A DNA stretch of 64,000 nucleotides from Neisseria macacae ATCC 33926 (GTDB taxonomy: Bacteria; Pseudomonadota; Gammaproteobacteria; Burkholderiales; Neisseriaceae), in contig NZ_CP094241.1 in assembly GCF_022749495.1 (NCBI RefSeq), positions 1,550,001-1,614,000 on the forward strand. Reading direction: 5' to 3'. Below, piece by piece: positions 25,561 through 34,589 of the stretch (its first letter is position 1; every line of letters starts with the position of its first letter). Both the position numbers and the translations under genes were made by a program. The notes under the pieces were generated by a model, which made no database searches, was not told the origin of the DNA, and saw nothing but the letters and a program-made list of their open reading frames with translations.

Positions 25561-26241
25561 TTAAGCCCGACTAATCAAATGCTCAACCAATGCCGGCACG
25601 CCTTCCGCCGCGCGTTTCGGAATCACTTCGACATCCGCGCCCACGCCTTGCGGGTTCGGATCGACCAGATAGCGTTCCGCAGCGGGCGGCGCGTAATGAA
25701 TCAGCGAAGCCGCCGGATAAACCTGCATCGACGTGCCGACAATCATGACCACATCGGCATCGCGCATTTCTTCGACCGCCGCGTCAAACATCGGTACTTG
25801 TTCGCCGAAAAACACGATATGCGGGCGCATCGGATTGCCTTGGCTGTCGCGCACGTCGTCGGTCTGCTCGCCGGTGAATTCGATGATTTCATCTTCATCG
25901 ATGGTGCTGCGCAGTTTGTTCAGCTCGCCGTGCAGGTGCAATACTTTGCTGCTGCCTGCCTTCTCGTGCAGCGCGTCCACATTCTGAGTGATGATGTGCA
26001 CATCATAATATTGCGCCAGCTTGACCAACGCCAAATGTGCGGCGTTCGGCTCGGCGGCGTTTGCCTGAAGCCTGCGCTGGTTATAAAAATCAATCACAAG
26101 CTTAGGATTGCGCGCCAAGGCTTCGGGCGTGCAGACATCTGTAACCCTATGCCCTTCCCACAAACCGCCCGCATCGCGGAAAGTCAGCAACCCGCTGTCG
26201 GCGCTGATTCCCGCGCCGGTCAGGACAACGCATTTTTTCAT
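25561..26241 (-). CDS. SIR2-family NAD-dependent deacylase lacking zinc cysteines
   Basis: 226-residue sirtuin with the NAD-binding motif TGAGISADSG (residues 8-17), FRDAGGLW, ITQNVDALHEKAG and the catalytic His in LHLHGE. Unlike CobB-type sirtuins there are only two cysteines in the whole protein (KKCVV, DVCTPE), so the four-cysteine zinc ribbon after HGE is absent; the region reads LNKLRSTIDEDEIIEFTGEQ instead. Located 14 bases downstream of alaA on the same strand, so probably cotranscribed. Enzyme activity (deacylation or other NAD-dependent reaction) cannot be decided from sequence. Confidence 0.85.
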   Translation of the reverse strand: MKKCVVLTGAGISADSGLLTFRDAGGLWEGHRVTDVCTPEALARNPKLVIDFYNQRRLQANAAEPNAAHLALVKLAQYYDVHIITQNVDALHEKAGSSKVLHLHGELNKLRSTIDEDEIIEFTGEQTDDVRDSQGNPMRPHIVFFGEQVPMFDAAVEEMRDADVVMIVGTSMQVYPAASLIHYAPPAAERYLVDPNPQGVGADVEVIPKRAAEGVPALVEHLISRA

Positions 26242-26255
26242 ATCGTTATCCCGCC

Positions 26256-27470
26256 TTATTGCCGGTAAGTCTGCAAGAAGCGCTCGAGTTTGCCCATGGC
26301 TTCTTCGATTTGGTGGGTGTACGGCAGGGTAACGATGCGGAAGTGGTCGGGGCGTATCCAGTTGAACCCCGTTCCTTGGACGAACAAGACTTTTTCGCGC
26401 ACGAGCAAGTCGTAGATAAATTTCATGTCGTCATGGATGCCGTACATTTCGGTGTCGATTTTCGGGAACATATAAAGCGCCCCCATCGGCTTGACGCAGG
26501 ATATGCCGGGAATTTGGTTGACAAGTTCCCATGCTTTGTTGCGCTGCTCCAGCAGGCGGCCGCCGGGCAGGATGAATTCGTTGATGCTTTGATAGCCGCC
26601 CAAAGCGGTTTGGATGGCGTGTTGCATGGGCGTGTTGGCGCATAGGCGCATGGACGAGAGCATATCGAGGCCTTCGATATAGCCTTTGGCATGTTCTTTC
26701 GGGCCGTTGAGCACCATCCAGCCTTGGCGGAATCCGGCAACGCGGTAAGCTTTGGAGAGTCCGTTGAAGGTAATGGTCAGCAAGTCGGGCGCGAGTGCGG
26801 CAATGTGGTGGTGAACCGCGCCGTCGTAGAGGATTTTGTCGTAGATTTCATCGGCGAAGATGATCAGACCGTGTTTGCGCGCCAACTCGGCGATTTCGAG
26901 CAGGATTTCTTTGCTGTACACCGCGCCGGTAGGGTTGTTGGGATTGATGACGACGATGGCTTTGGTTTTGGGTGTGATTTTGGCTTCCATATCGGCAAGG
27001 TTGGGAAACCAGTCGTTTTCTTCGTCGCACAAATAATGGCGCACCGTACCGCCCGCCAAAGTGGCGGCAGCCGTCCACAGCGGATAGTCGGGCGCGGGAA
27101 TCAGGATTTCGTCGCCGTCGTTCAAAAGTGCCTGCATGGACATGGTAATCAGCTCGGACACGCCGTTGCCGATGTAAACGTCGTTGACCGAAATGTCGCG
27201 CAGACCTTTGGTTTGATAGTAATGAACGATGGCCTTGCGGGCGGAATACAGCCCTTTGGAATCGCAATAGCCCTGCGCGGTCGGCAGGTTGCGGATCACG
27301 TCCACCAAGATTTCATCGGGCGCTTCAAAGCCGAACGGCGCAGGGTTGCCGATATTGAGCTTGAGGATTTTATGGCCTTCTTCTTCGAGTTGCAGGGCTT
27401 TTTTGTGTACCGGGCCGCGGATGTCGTAGCAAACATGGTCCAGCTTGGACGACTTGGGAAATTTCTCCAT
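26256..27470 (-). CDS. alaA: Alanine-synthesising aminotransferase AlaA-type (class I PLP enzyme)
   Basis: 404 residues of fold-type I aminotransferase: NIGNPAPFGFEAP at the start, GVSELITMSMQALL, NPNNPTGAVY, FADEIYDKILYDG, and the PLP-lysine in FNGLSKAYRVAGFRQGW. Best match in memory is AlaA (YfbQ) of E. coli, which makes alanine from pyruvate and glutamate. No uptake sequence inside. It leads a two-gene unit with the sirtuin. Confidence 0.9.
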   Translation of the reverse strand: MEKFPKSSKLDHVCYDIRGPVHKKALQLEEEGHKILKLNIGNPAPFGFEAPDEILVDVIRNLPTAQGYCDSKGLYSARKAIVHYYQTKGLRDISVNDVYIGNGVSELITMSMQALLNDGDEILIPAPDYPLWTAAATLAGGTVRHYLCDEENDWFPNLADMEAKITPKTKAIVVINPNNPTGAVYSKEILLEIAELARKHGLIIFADEIYDKILYDGAVHHHIAALAPDLLTITFNGLSKAYRVAGFRQGWMVLNGPKEHAKGYIEGLDMLSSMRLCANTPMQHAIQTALGGYQSINEFILPGGRLLEQRNKAWELVNQIPGISCVKPMGALYMFPKIDTEMYGIHDDMKFIYDLLVREKVLFVQGTGFNWIRPDHFRIVTLPYTHQIEEAMGKLERFLQTYRQ

Positions 27471-27592
27471 GATGTGTGTTCCGTAAAATTGTTAACAATG
27501 GGGATAAATGTACTCCGTTTGCAGGCGGAAAGAAAGGGGTAAATGCGGGATTTTTGCCCGCTGCTGCAAGAATCAAGTGTCAAAAACAAATA

Positions 27593-27604
27593 AGGTCGTC
27601 TGAA
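27593..27604 (+). repeat. Left half of an uptake-sequence hairpin split by the IS
   Basis: AGGTCGTCTGAA; its mate is TTCAGACGACCT at 28872-28883. The IS3-family element sits in between. Confidence 0.8.
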
Positions 27605-27647
27605 AACTGAACTGGCCCCCAAATCTTGGACACTCATAAAAGCCTAT

Positions 27648-28544
27648 TCAGGCGCTCTGTGCAAGCTGGGTTCTGTATGCGACAGGACTCAGCTTTTTCA
27701 ATTTCAAACTGCAACGCTCCCGGTTGTAGTAATCCATATAGTCATCTATCTGCTTCATCAATTCATCTACCGTCAATTCACCTGCGTTATAGAAACACTC
27801 CGTCTTTAACACCGCAAAGAAGCTTTCCATCGGCGCATTGTCCCAACAGTTCGCCTTTCGCGACATGCTTTGAACCATGGAATACTCCGCAAGCAATTCC
27901 CTATATCCCGACGTACGGTACAGCACGCCTTGGTCCGAATGCAGCATCGTTCCTTTAGCAGTCAGACGGGGGGCGGCTTTTTCGAGCATTTCCTTCACCA
28001 TTTCGCTGTCGGCTCTGCGGCTCATGGCGTAGGCGACGATCTCGCGGTTGAACAAGTCCAAGATTGGCGAGAGGTACAGTTTGCCGTCCTTCCCTTTGAG
28101 TTCGGTAACGTCGGTCAGCCATTTTTCGTTGGGCTTTCGGGCTTTGAACCGGCGTTTGAGGAGGTGTTCCGATATTTCGCCCATGGCGGGATGGCGGTAG
28201 GCTTTTTTCGCCCGTATGAGGGCTTTCAGTTCCATCTGCTTCATCAACCGCGCCACTTTTTTGCGGTTCCAACCCAATGCTGCGGCAATGCGCCTTTGTC
28301 CGTAGCGTCCTTTATGCCGCCGGTAGGTTTCGACAAGGAGGGCTTTGTCGGCTGCTTCGGGATCGGGTCGGTCTTGGTGATGGTAGTAAAAGCTGCTTTT
28401 GGGCAGGTTTGCGATGTGCAGCAGGTATTTGAGCGGGTGTTGCGCCCTCAGTGTTTGGACGGTTTGGCTTTGTCCTTTGCGGTCTGCTTTTGGCTGAGGG
28501 CTTTTAACTCCTTTAGGTAGGCGACCTCTGCGCGCATATAGCAC
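27648..28544 (-). CDS. IS3-family transposase OrfB (DDE integrase part)
   Basis: 298 codons open, starting inside orfA in another frame; the product is normally made as an OrfAB fusion by -1 frameshifting. It has an HTH_21-like segment (YRRHKGRYGQRRIAAAL) and the catalytic triad: D in WLTDVTELKG, D in LHSDQGVLY, E in NAPMESFFAVLK. Ends with LKKLSPVAYRTQL typical of IS150-like enzymes. No stop or frameshift damages the catalytic region. Confidence 0.92.
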   Translation of the reverse strand: MLYARRGRLPKGVKSPQPKADRKGQSQTVQTLRAQHPLKYLLHIANLPKSSFYYHHQDRPDPEAADKALLVETYRRHKGRYGQRRIAAALGWNRKKVARLMKQMELKALIRAKKAYRHPAMGEISEHLLKRRFKARKPNEKWLTDVTELKGKDGKLYLSPILDLFNREIVAYAMSRRADSEMVKEMLEKAAPRLTAKGTMLHSDQGVLYRTSGYRELLAEYSMVQSMSRKANCWDNAPMESFFAVLKTECFYNAGELTVDELMKQIDDYMDYYNRERCSLKLKKLSPVAYRTQLAQSA

Positions 28545-28798
28545 AGTTCTTCAATAAGCTCTGCCTGTGTTTTTTCTTGGTCGGGTTTATCTGCGATGAA
28601 GGGGTTTTTGCGGTGTTGGGGCATGGTTTTGGATTGGGGATGTTCGAGTGCGCCGATACCGCCTTCTTGATAGGCGCGTATCCATCGTCTCAGGTGGGTT
28701 CGGGAAATGCCGTAGTGGTCTGCGGTACGTTGTTGGCTGCGTATATGCAGGTAGTGGAGTACGGCTTGGTATTTGAAGTGTAATGTATATTTGCTCAT
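28448..28798 (-). CDS. IS3-family OrfA (helix-turn-helix protein)
   Basis: 116 residues starting MSKYTLHFKYQAVLHYL, with a DNA-binding helix-turn-helix (QQRTADHYGISRTHLRRWIRAYQEGG) and a C-terminal leucine-rich, charged coiled coil (AELIEELCYMRAEVAYLKELKAL). It overlaps orfB by 97 bases, where the frameshift is expected. The ATG at 28798 is preferred over a longer frame that would run into the inverted repeat. Confidence 0.9.
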   Translation of the reverse strand: MSKYTLHFKYQAVLHYLHIRSQQRTADHYGISRTHLRRWIRAYQEGGIGALEHPQSKTMPQHRKNPFIADKPDQEKTQAELIEELCYMRAEVAYLKELKALSQKQTAKDKAKPSKH

Positions 28799-28871
28799 AA
28801 AAAAACTGCACCTTGTGAGTTGGAGGGGATGTGTCCAACTTTTGGGGTGCAGTTCACCCTTTTTCAAGATT

Positions 28872-28883
28872 TTCAGACGACCT
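28872..28883 (-). repeat. Right half of the split uptake-sequence hairpin
   Basis: TTCAGACGACCT, partner of 27593-27604. It follows glyA on the minus strand. Confidence 0.8.
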
Positions 28884-28918
28884 TTCCGTGTTGCAAGATG
28901 CTTAAACGGGCAAGCCGA

Positions 28919-30169
<1,251 letters not shown>

Positions 30170-30257
30170 CTTCTCGACTCCTTTGTCGGTTGGGAAACGG
30201 GGATTCATAAGCATTGAACAATGTACCAAATCGGGTCGGATTGTCAACGATTTTATC

Positions 30258-30297
30258 TTTCAGACGACCCCTTTGCGGCTGGAGGGGTCGTCTGAAA
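30258..30297. terminator. 15-bp extended uptake-sequence hairpin
   Basis: TTTCAGACGACCCCT (30258-30272) pairs perfectly with AGGGGTCGTCTGAAA (30283-30297); 10-base loop. It immediately follows the gene at 30301-30678 on the minus strand. Confidence 0.8.
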
Positions 30298-30300
30298 AGT

Positions 30301-30678
30301 TTATTTGAACAGATTGTCCTGTTTTAAATGAAAGTCGATTTTTTCGAGCAGGGCTTCGAGGTCGGTCTCGGCTTGGGCGGCGGCAAGGTTTTTGCCCAAC
30401 TCTTCCAAAGCCAGCGCGTCCAGCCTGCGGCGTTCGAGTTTGCGCGCTTCTTCGTTGAAGATTTTGATGTTGTCGGGCAGGATGAGCGGCGGCACGCTGC
30501 CGTCGGTCGTATAGAACGCTTCATCCGCAAACACAAACCCCGCCGGCAATGCGGGTGCGTTGTCGTAGTCGGCATCGTTGACCGGCATCCACTCGGAATG
30601 CTGTTCCAACAGGACGAATTGCCCGTTCATGCCGTAAATATGGGCAAAACGGGAGAGCTTGGGGCGTTTGGTGTTCAT
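30301..30678 (-). CDS. Conserved hypothetical protein, 125 aa
   Basis: Not recognised. A soluble protein with a structured-looking first half (FAHIYGMNGQFVLLEQHSEWMPVNDADY, LPAGFVFADEAFYTTDGSVPP) and a helical, charged second half (EEARKLERRRLDALALEELGKNLAAAQ). No signal or membrane segment. Ends in a strong hairpin. Confidence 0.7.
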   Translation of the reverse strand: MNTKRPKLSRFAHIYGMNGQFVLLEQHSEWMPVNDADYDNAPALPAGFVFADEAFYTTDGSVPPLILPDNIKIFNEEARKLERRRLDALALEELGKNLAAAQAETDLEALLEKIDFHLKQDNLFK

Positions 30679-30813
30679 GCAAAGATTGTATGCCGATGAT
30701 GCGGGAGCGTCTAGGGCGGAATTTTGTATCGGCGCAGTAGGAAGGTCGTCTGAAAGTAGTATAATTACAAAATCGATAAATTTTTGAAGACAAATATAAA
30801 AAGGGAAACCCCA

Positions 30814-31971
30814 ATGTCAGCAAACACAAACAAACAATGGCTAAGCGTCATCGCCCTGGCGGTCGGCGCATTCATTTTCAACACCACCGAATATATCCCG
30901 ATTGCCCTATTGAGCGACATCGGCGCAACCTTCAATATGCCGCCGACCGAAGTCGGCATCATGATTACCGTGTATGCCTGGATTGTCGCGCTATTGTCAC
31001 TGCCGCTGATGCTGGTAACGAAAAACGTCGAACGCCGAAAGCTGCTGCTTGTCCTCTTCGCGTTCTTTACCCTCAGCCACATCGTTTCCTATTTCGCCCA
31101 AAGTTTCGAAATCCTGCTCATCAGCCGCATCGGCATCGCCTTGACGCACGCCGTGTTTTGGTCGATTACCGCCTCGCTGGCAGTACGCGTTGCGCCGCAG
31201 GGTAAAGGCAATCAGGCTTTGGGGCTGCTCAGTACGGGGACGGTCATGGCGATGGTGGCGGGCATCCCGCTGGGGCGCGTTATCGGGCAACACTCAAGCT
31301 GGCAGTTCAGCTTTTTGCTTATCGGACTTTGCGCGGCAGCGGTCATGGGCATATTGGCGAAAAACCTGCCGCTGTTGCCCAGCGTGAACACAGGTTCGCT
31401 CAAAAGCCTGCCCGGATTGCTCAAGCGCAAAAACCTCATGCTGCTCTACGCGCTGACCGTCCTCCTGATTACCGCCCACTTTACGGCATACAGCTATATC
31501 GAACCCTTCGTCCTGCAAGCCGGCGGCTTCGCGCCCGAACAAGTGACCATCGTCTTGAGTCTGTACGGGCTGGCGGGATTTGCCGCGTCGTATTTGTTCG
31601 GCAAATGGTTTGCCAAACACCAGCGCGCATTCCTGCTGACCTCGGTATCCGTCATCATGGCTTCAACGCTCTGCCTGCTGCCCCTTGCCGCTTACCCGAT
31701 AGCCGTTTACGCGCTGGTGTTTGTCTGGGGTATCGCCATCGTCGTCTTAAGCCTCGGCATGGTATCCAAAGTATTGGACTTTGCCTCGGATGCGACGGAT
31801 GTAGCCAACTCGATTTACTCAGGCCTCTACAACGTCGGTATCGGCGGCGGCGCGCTTTTGGGACATTACGTTACCGTGTGGGCAGGTATTTCCAACATCG
31901 GATTTGTAGCCGCAATCTTGGCAGCGGCAGGATTGGGCGTGTGTCGGATGTTGGTTGAGATGCGGAAATAA
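30814..31971 (+). CDS. SotB-like sugar/drug efflux transporter (MFS)
   Basis: 385 residues with twelve hydrophobic segments, starting MSANTNKQWLSVIALAVGAFIFNTTEYIPIALL, the typical opening of the SotB/AraJ branch of 12-TM exporters. The loop between helices 2 and 3 reads TKNVERRKLLL. SotB-type proteins export arabinose or related sugars and some drugs; the substrate here is unknown. The start at 30814 follows AAGGG with ATG and gives no extra N-terminal extension. Confidence 0.82.
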   Translation: MSANTNKQWLSVIALAVGAFIFNTTEYIPIALLSDIGATFNMPPTEVGIMITVYAWIVALLSLPLMLVTKNVERRKLLLVLFAFFTLSHIVSYFAQSFEILLISRIGIALTHAVFWSITASLAVRVAPQGKGNQALGLLSTGTVMAMVAGIPLGRVIGQHSSWQFSFLLIGLCAAAVMGILAKNLPLLPSVNTGSLKSLPGLLKRKNLMLLYALTVLLITAHFTAYSYIEPFVLQAGGFAPEQVTIVLSLYGLAGFAASYLFGKWFAKHQRAFLLTSVSVIMASTLCLLPLAAYPIAVYALVFVWGIAIVVLSLGMVSKVLDFASDATDVANSIYSGLYNVGIGGGALLGHYVTVWAGISNIGFVAAILAAAGLGVCRMLVEMRK

Positions 31972-31979
31972 GGGGGTTG

Positions 31980-32049
31980 TATAGTGGATTAACTGTAAAC
32001 CAGTACGGCGTTACCTCGCCTTGTCCTGATTTAAAGTTAATCCACTATA
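31980..32049. repeat. Internally deleted Correia element, 70 bp
   Basis: TATAGTGGATTAACTG... to TTAATCCACTATA. It keeps both ends and the CAGTACGGCG and TTGTCCTGA blocks but lacks the middle about 37 bases of the 107-bp form. Confidence 0.9.
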
Positions 32050-32056
32050 TAAAATA

Positions 32057-32093
32057 AGGTCGTCTGAAAACGTTGTTTTGTTTCAGACGACTT
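32057..32093. terminator. Inverted uptake-sequence pair
   Basis: AGGTCGTCTGAA (32057-32068) and TTCAGACGACTT (32082-32093, one mismatch) between the convergent exporter and DUF3325 genes. Confidence 0.7.
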
Positions 32094-32114
32094 TTGATTT
32101 TAATCCGATAAATT

Positions 32115-32399
32115 TTACTTCCTGCGGGCTCCCTTTCCCCGAAAATAAACTGCAACCGCGCACAAGGCTGCGCCTGCGCTCAGGCAGCCGAACCAGCTTG
32201 TGCTGGCGGCGGCGGGATGGGGCGAAGCGAGTGCGGCGGCAAGGGCGGCGGCAAGGAGGGTTGCGCCGGCGAGGCGCAGGCGGGCGGGGTGTTGGACGGG
32301 TCGTCCGAGCATGGTTTTGGCGTGGGGCGTTTGCGAGAGCATGAGGCAGAAAAAGCCGCCGAAGCAGAGGGAAAACATCAGGAAATACAGCATGGTCAT
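32115..32399 (-). CDS. DUF3325-family membrane protein
   Basis: 94 residues, mostly hydrophobic: MTMLYFLMFSLCFGGFFCLMLSQ, then a second set of helices ending in a basic tail. Matches the small DUF3325 proteins that are encoded with PepSY iron-uptake proteins in other Gram-negatives. Its ATG overlaps the stop of the PepSY gene (ATGA), so translation is coupled. Confidence 0.75.
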   Translation of the reverse strand: MTMLYFLMFSLCFGGFFCLMLSQTPHAKTMLGRPVQHPARLRLAGATLLAAALAAALASPHPAAASTSWFGCLSAGAALCAVAVYFRGKGARRK

Positions 32400-33901
32400 T
32401 GCGCCTTTGCGATGCGGCGGGCGATGAGGAAGAATATTGCCGCAAATGTCAGGAAACACAGTTCCACCGTCCAATAGAGCGTGTCCCCCGACCGAATTGA
32501 CAGCCAGAGAGGCCGTCTGACATAAATATCCAAGAGCGGGATCAGGGCGCACAGTGCGGCGGCGGCGTAAAACAGGCCGCGCCATTTGATATGCGCGGGG
32601 CAGGGGAAGAAAGCGGCAACCGCAGCAGCGGCCCAGACGGTAAAGAGGCTTTGCGCTTCCCAAATTTCGCGCCCGTCCCAGTCTGCGGGCAGCAGGCGGT
32701 TGGTGCAGAAAAAGGTGGCGCAGGCGAGCGGGAAACCGGCGAACACGGCGATGTTGATGCGTTCCGCCCACGCAATCCCGCGCAGGGGCGGCTGTTTGCG
32801 GTTGCGCCGCTTCATCGGCCACATTACCGCGCCCGTCGCAATCATACCGCAACCCGCCATACCGCTGAAGAAATAAAGCCAGAGCGTCGGATAGTCGGCA
32901 AAGCCCGCCGTATGCAGGCTGTAGAGCGAAGAGTAGGCCTGTTCGAAGCCGCCGTAGGCATCTTTGCGGTACACCTGCGCCCCGTCGCGCAAACGTACCG
33001 CCACCGACAAATCAGGGTTCGAGCCGACGCTTCTTTTGTCGAAATAATCCGCCGACAACACCACTTCTTCGCGGTCGGGGTCGGTGATGGTCAAGTTGAT
33101 TTCCTTGTCCGTCCCGTTCGGGCGCAGCCTCTGCACCGTCGGATACCAATCCGCCATCTCCCACCGCTTCCCTGCGTTTTCAGACGACCTCGACACATAG
33201 GCGGAGCGCGCCTCGAATTCTTCATCCGACAATTCCGCTGCCGTTTGGCTGTAGGTCATCACCGTATGCGAAGTCAGCAAGAGGCCGCTGTAAACAATCA
33301 TCACATGAAACGGCAGCGGCAGTACGCCCAGCAGGTTGTGCGCGTCCAGCCAGCTTCTGAGCTTTTTGCCTGCGCGGAAAGTGAAAAACTCCGCCAAAAT
33401 CTTTTTATGCACAATCACGCCGCTGATTACCGCCGCCAGCGCGACCACCGCGGCCGCAGCCGTCAGCCAGTAACCGCCGTATTCCGCCGCCGCGAGGTTG
33501 CTGTGGATGGAAACCAGATAACCCGCCCCCGCCGTTTCGCGCGGTTTGGACTGCGGCGCGTCAGGATAAGGGCTGATGGTGGTATAGGACGCCTCTTCGG
33601 CCCCGCTCTCCGTCCAGCCCAAATCCAGGTACGGCGAACGTTCGGTCGGCAGAGAAACCGACCATTCTGCCGCATTCGGCGCATGGCGGCGCAGATAGTC
33701 CAGGGCGGTCGCCAGCGAAACCCGTTCGTCCGGCAGGCCGTCTGAAAACGGCAGCTCCGGCTGCATCCATACATCCAGTTCGGCACGGAAAAACGCAATG
33801 CTTCCCGCAAGGAATATTACGAACAAAACCCACGAACAGACCAGTCCCGTCCATGTGTGGATTTCCGCCATTACCTTGCGAAGCCCCGCCTCCTTAGTCA
33901 T
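32396..33901 (-). CDS. PepSY-associated inner-membrane protein (iron uptake)
   Basis: 501 residues. A first helix after HTWTGLVCSWVLFVIFLAGSIAFF, a periplasmic PepSY-like domain, and further helices near residues 145-175, 195-230, 330-360 and at the end (about six in all). Such PepSY_TM proteins sit beside siderophore receptors and are proposed to reduce or release iron in the periplasm. Contains one mucosa-type uptake sequence (about 33179) and one AGGCCGTCTGAA of the other Neisseria dialect (33735-33746). Middle gene of the operon; overlaps both neighbours. Confidence 0.85.
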   Translation of the reverse strand: MTKEAGLRKVMAEIHTWTGLVCSWVLFVIFLAGSIAFFRAELDVWMQPELPFSDGLPDERVSLATALDYLRRHAPNAAEWSVSLPTERSPYLDLGWTESGAEEASYTTISPYPDAPQSKPRETAGAGYLVSIHSNLAAAEYGGYWLTAAAAVVALAAVISGVIVHKKILAEFFTFRAGKKLRSWLDAHNLLGVLPLPFHVMIVYSGLLLTSHTVMTYSQTAAELSDEEFEARSAYVSRSSENAGKRWEMADWYPTVQRLRPNGTDKEINLTITDPDREEVVLSADYFDKRSVGSNPDLSVAVRLRDGAQVYRKDAYGGFEQAYSSLYSLHTAGFADYPTLWLYFFSGMAGCGMIATGAVMWPMKRRNRKQPPLRGIAWAERINIAVFAGFPLACATFFCTNRLLPADWDGREIWEAQSLFTVWAAAAVAAFFPCPAHIKWRGLFYAAAALCALIPLLDIYVRRPLWLSIRSGDTLYWTVELCFLTFAAIFFLIARRIAKAQ

Positions 33902-34169
33902 GCGGCAGCTCTCCTGCCGCCGAAAGCAGCAACACCGACAGCGACAGCACGCAAAACACCGTCCGCAGCCGCCGTGCCGCCAACGCCCACAGAAATACCA
34001 GCGGCAGCAGCGTGATGCCTAGGAGGGTGCCGCCGTAAACGGCATTGGTTGACCCGCCCGCATAAAGCGGAACCGTACCCGCCGCCAGCGCGGATACCCA
34101 GTAGCTTCCGGCCGAAGCCAGCACAATCCGCGCCGCGATGTGCAGCGGGCGTGGCAGGATGGGACTCAT
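33894..34169 (-). CDS. DUF3649-family membrane protein
   Basis: 91 residues with three hydrophobic segments (VLASAGSYWVSALAAGTVPLY, GTLLGITLLPLVFLWALAA, VFCVLSLSVLLLSAAG), the pattern of DUF3649 proteins that accompany PepSY iron-uptake genes. It overlaps the PepSY gene by 8 bases and is the first gene of the three-gene operon (DUF3649, PepSY, DUF3325). Confidence 0.75.
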   Translation of the reverse strand: MSPILPRPLHIAARIVLASAGSYWVSALAAGTVPLYAGGSTNAVYGGTLLGITLLPLVFLWALAARRLRTVFCVLSLSVLLLSAAGELPHD

Positions 34170-34283
34170 ATGGTTTTCCTTGGGATATTTGTTACTTTTA
34201 TTCGATTGGGTGTTTTTCAGACGACCTTTAGAAATGACAGGTTTCAGACAGCCTTTGCAGAGTACGGGAACCTCACGGCCGTC

Positions 34284-34303
34284 ATTCCCGTGAAAACGGG
34301 AAT
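34284..34303. repeat. dRS3 repeat
   Basis: ATTCCCGTGAAAACGGGAAT, a perfect dRS3 form (ATTCCC-N8-GGGAAT). With the near-copy at 34361-34380 it borders a NIME unit. Confidence 0.85.
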
Positions 34304-34360
34304 CCAGACCTTTGGAGTTTCAGGAATCTCTAAAAATCGCCGAATCCCAAAGATTTCTAG

Positions 34361-34380
34361 ATTTCCGCCTGCGCGGGAAT
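34361..34380. repeat. dRS3 repeat, one mismatch
   Basis: ATTTCCGCCTGCGCGGGAAT. Right border of the NIME unit that begins at 34284. Confidence 0.75.
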
Positions 34381-34389
34381 GACGGATTA

Positions 34390-34546
34390 TATAGTGGATT
34401 AACTTTAAACCAGTACGGCGTTGCCTCGCCTTAGCTCAAAGAGAACGATTCTCTAAGGTGCTGAAGCACCAAGTGAATCGGTTCCGTACTATCTGTACTG
34501 TCTGCGGCTTCGTCGCCTTGTCCTGATTTAGATTTAATCCACTATA
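34390..34546. repeat. Full-length Correia element, 157 bp
   Basis: TATAGTGGATTAA at 34390 to TTAATCCACTATA ending at 34546, with the internal IHF-type segment, near identical to 25255-25411. It separates the iron operon from the receptor gene and is preceded by a NIME unit. Confidence 0.95.
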
Positions 34547-34589
34547 GGTTTCAGACGACCTTCAAGAATTACAGCAACCCCAAACCCCG

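Larger units (their letters stand above)
27608..28856 (-). mobile_element. IS3-family insertion sequence, about 1249 bp
   Basis: Terminal inverted repeats TGAACTGGCCCCCAAATC (27608 on) and, on the other strand from 28856, TGAACTGCACCCCAAAAG; both continue as TTGGACAC. Between them lie two overlapping frames on the minus strand, an HTH protein and a DDE integrase, as in the IS3 family (IS150-like group). No clear target duplication is visible (AAC on the left, CCC on the right). Both frames and both ends are intact, so it may be mobile. Confidence 0.92.

Noticed and set aside
32591..33745. 384-codon plus-strand frame opposite the PepSY gene
   Set aside because: Arg-rich antisense translation without ribosome binding site or family.
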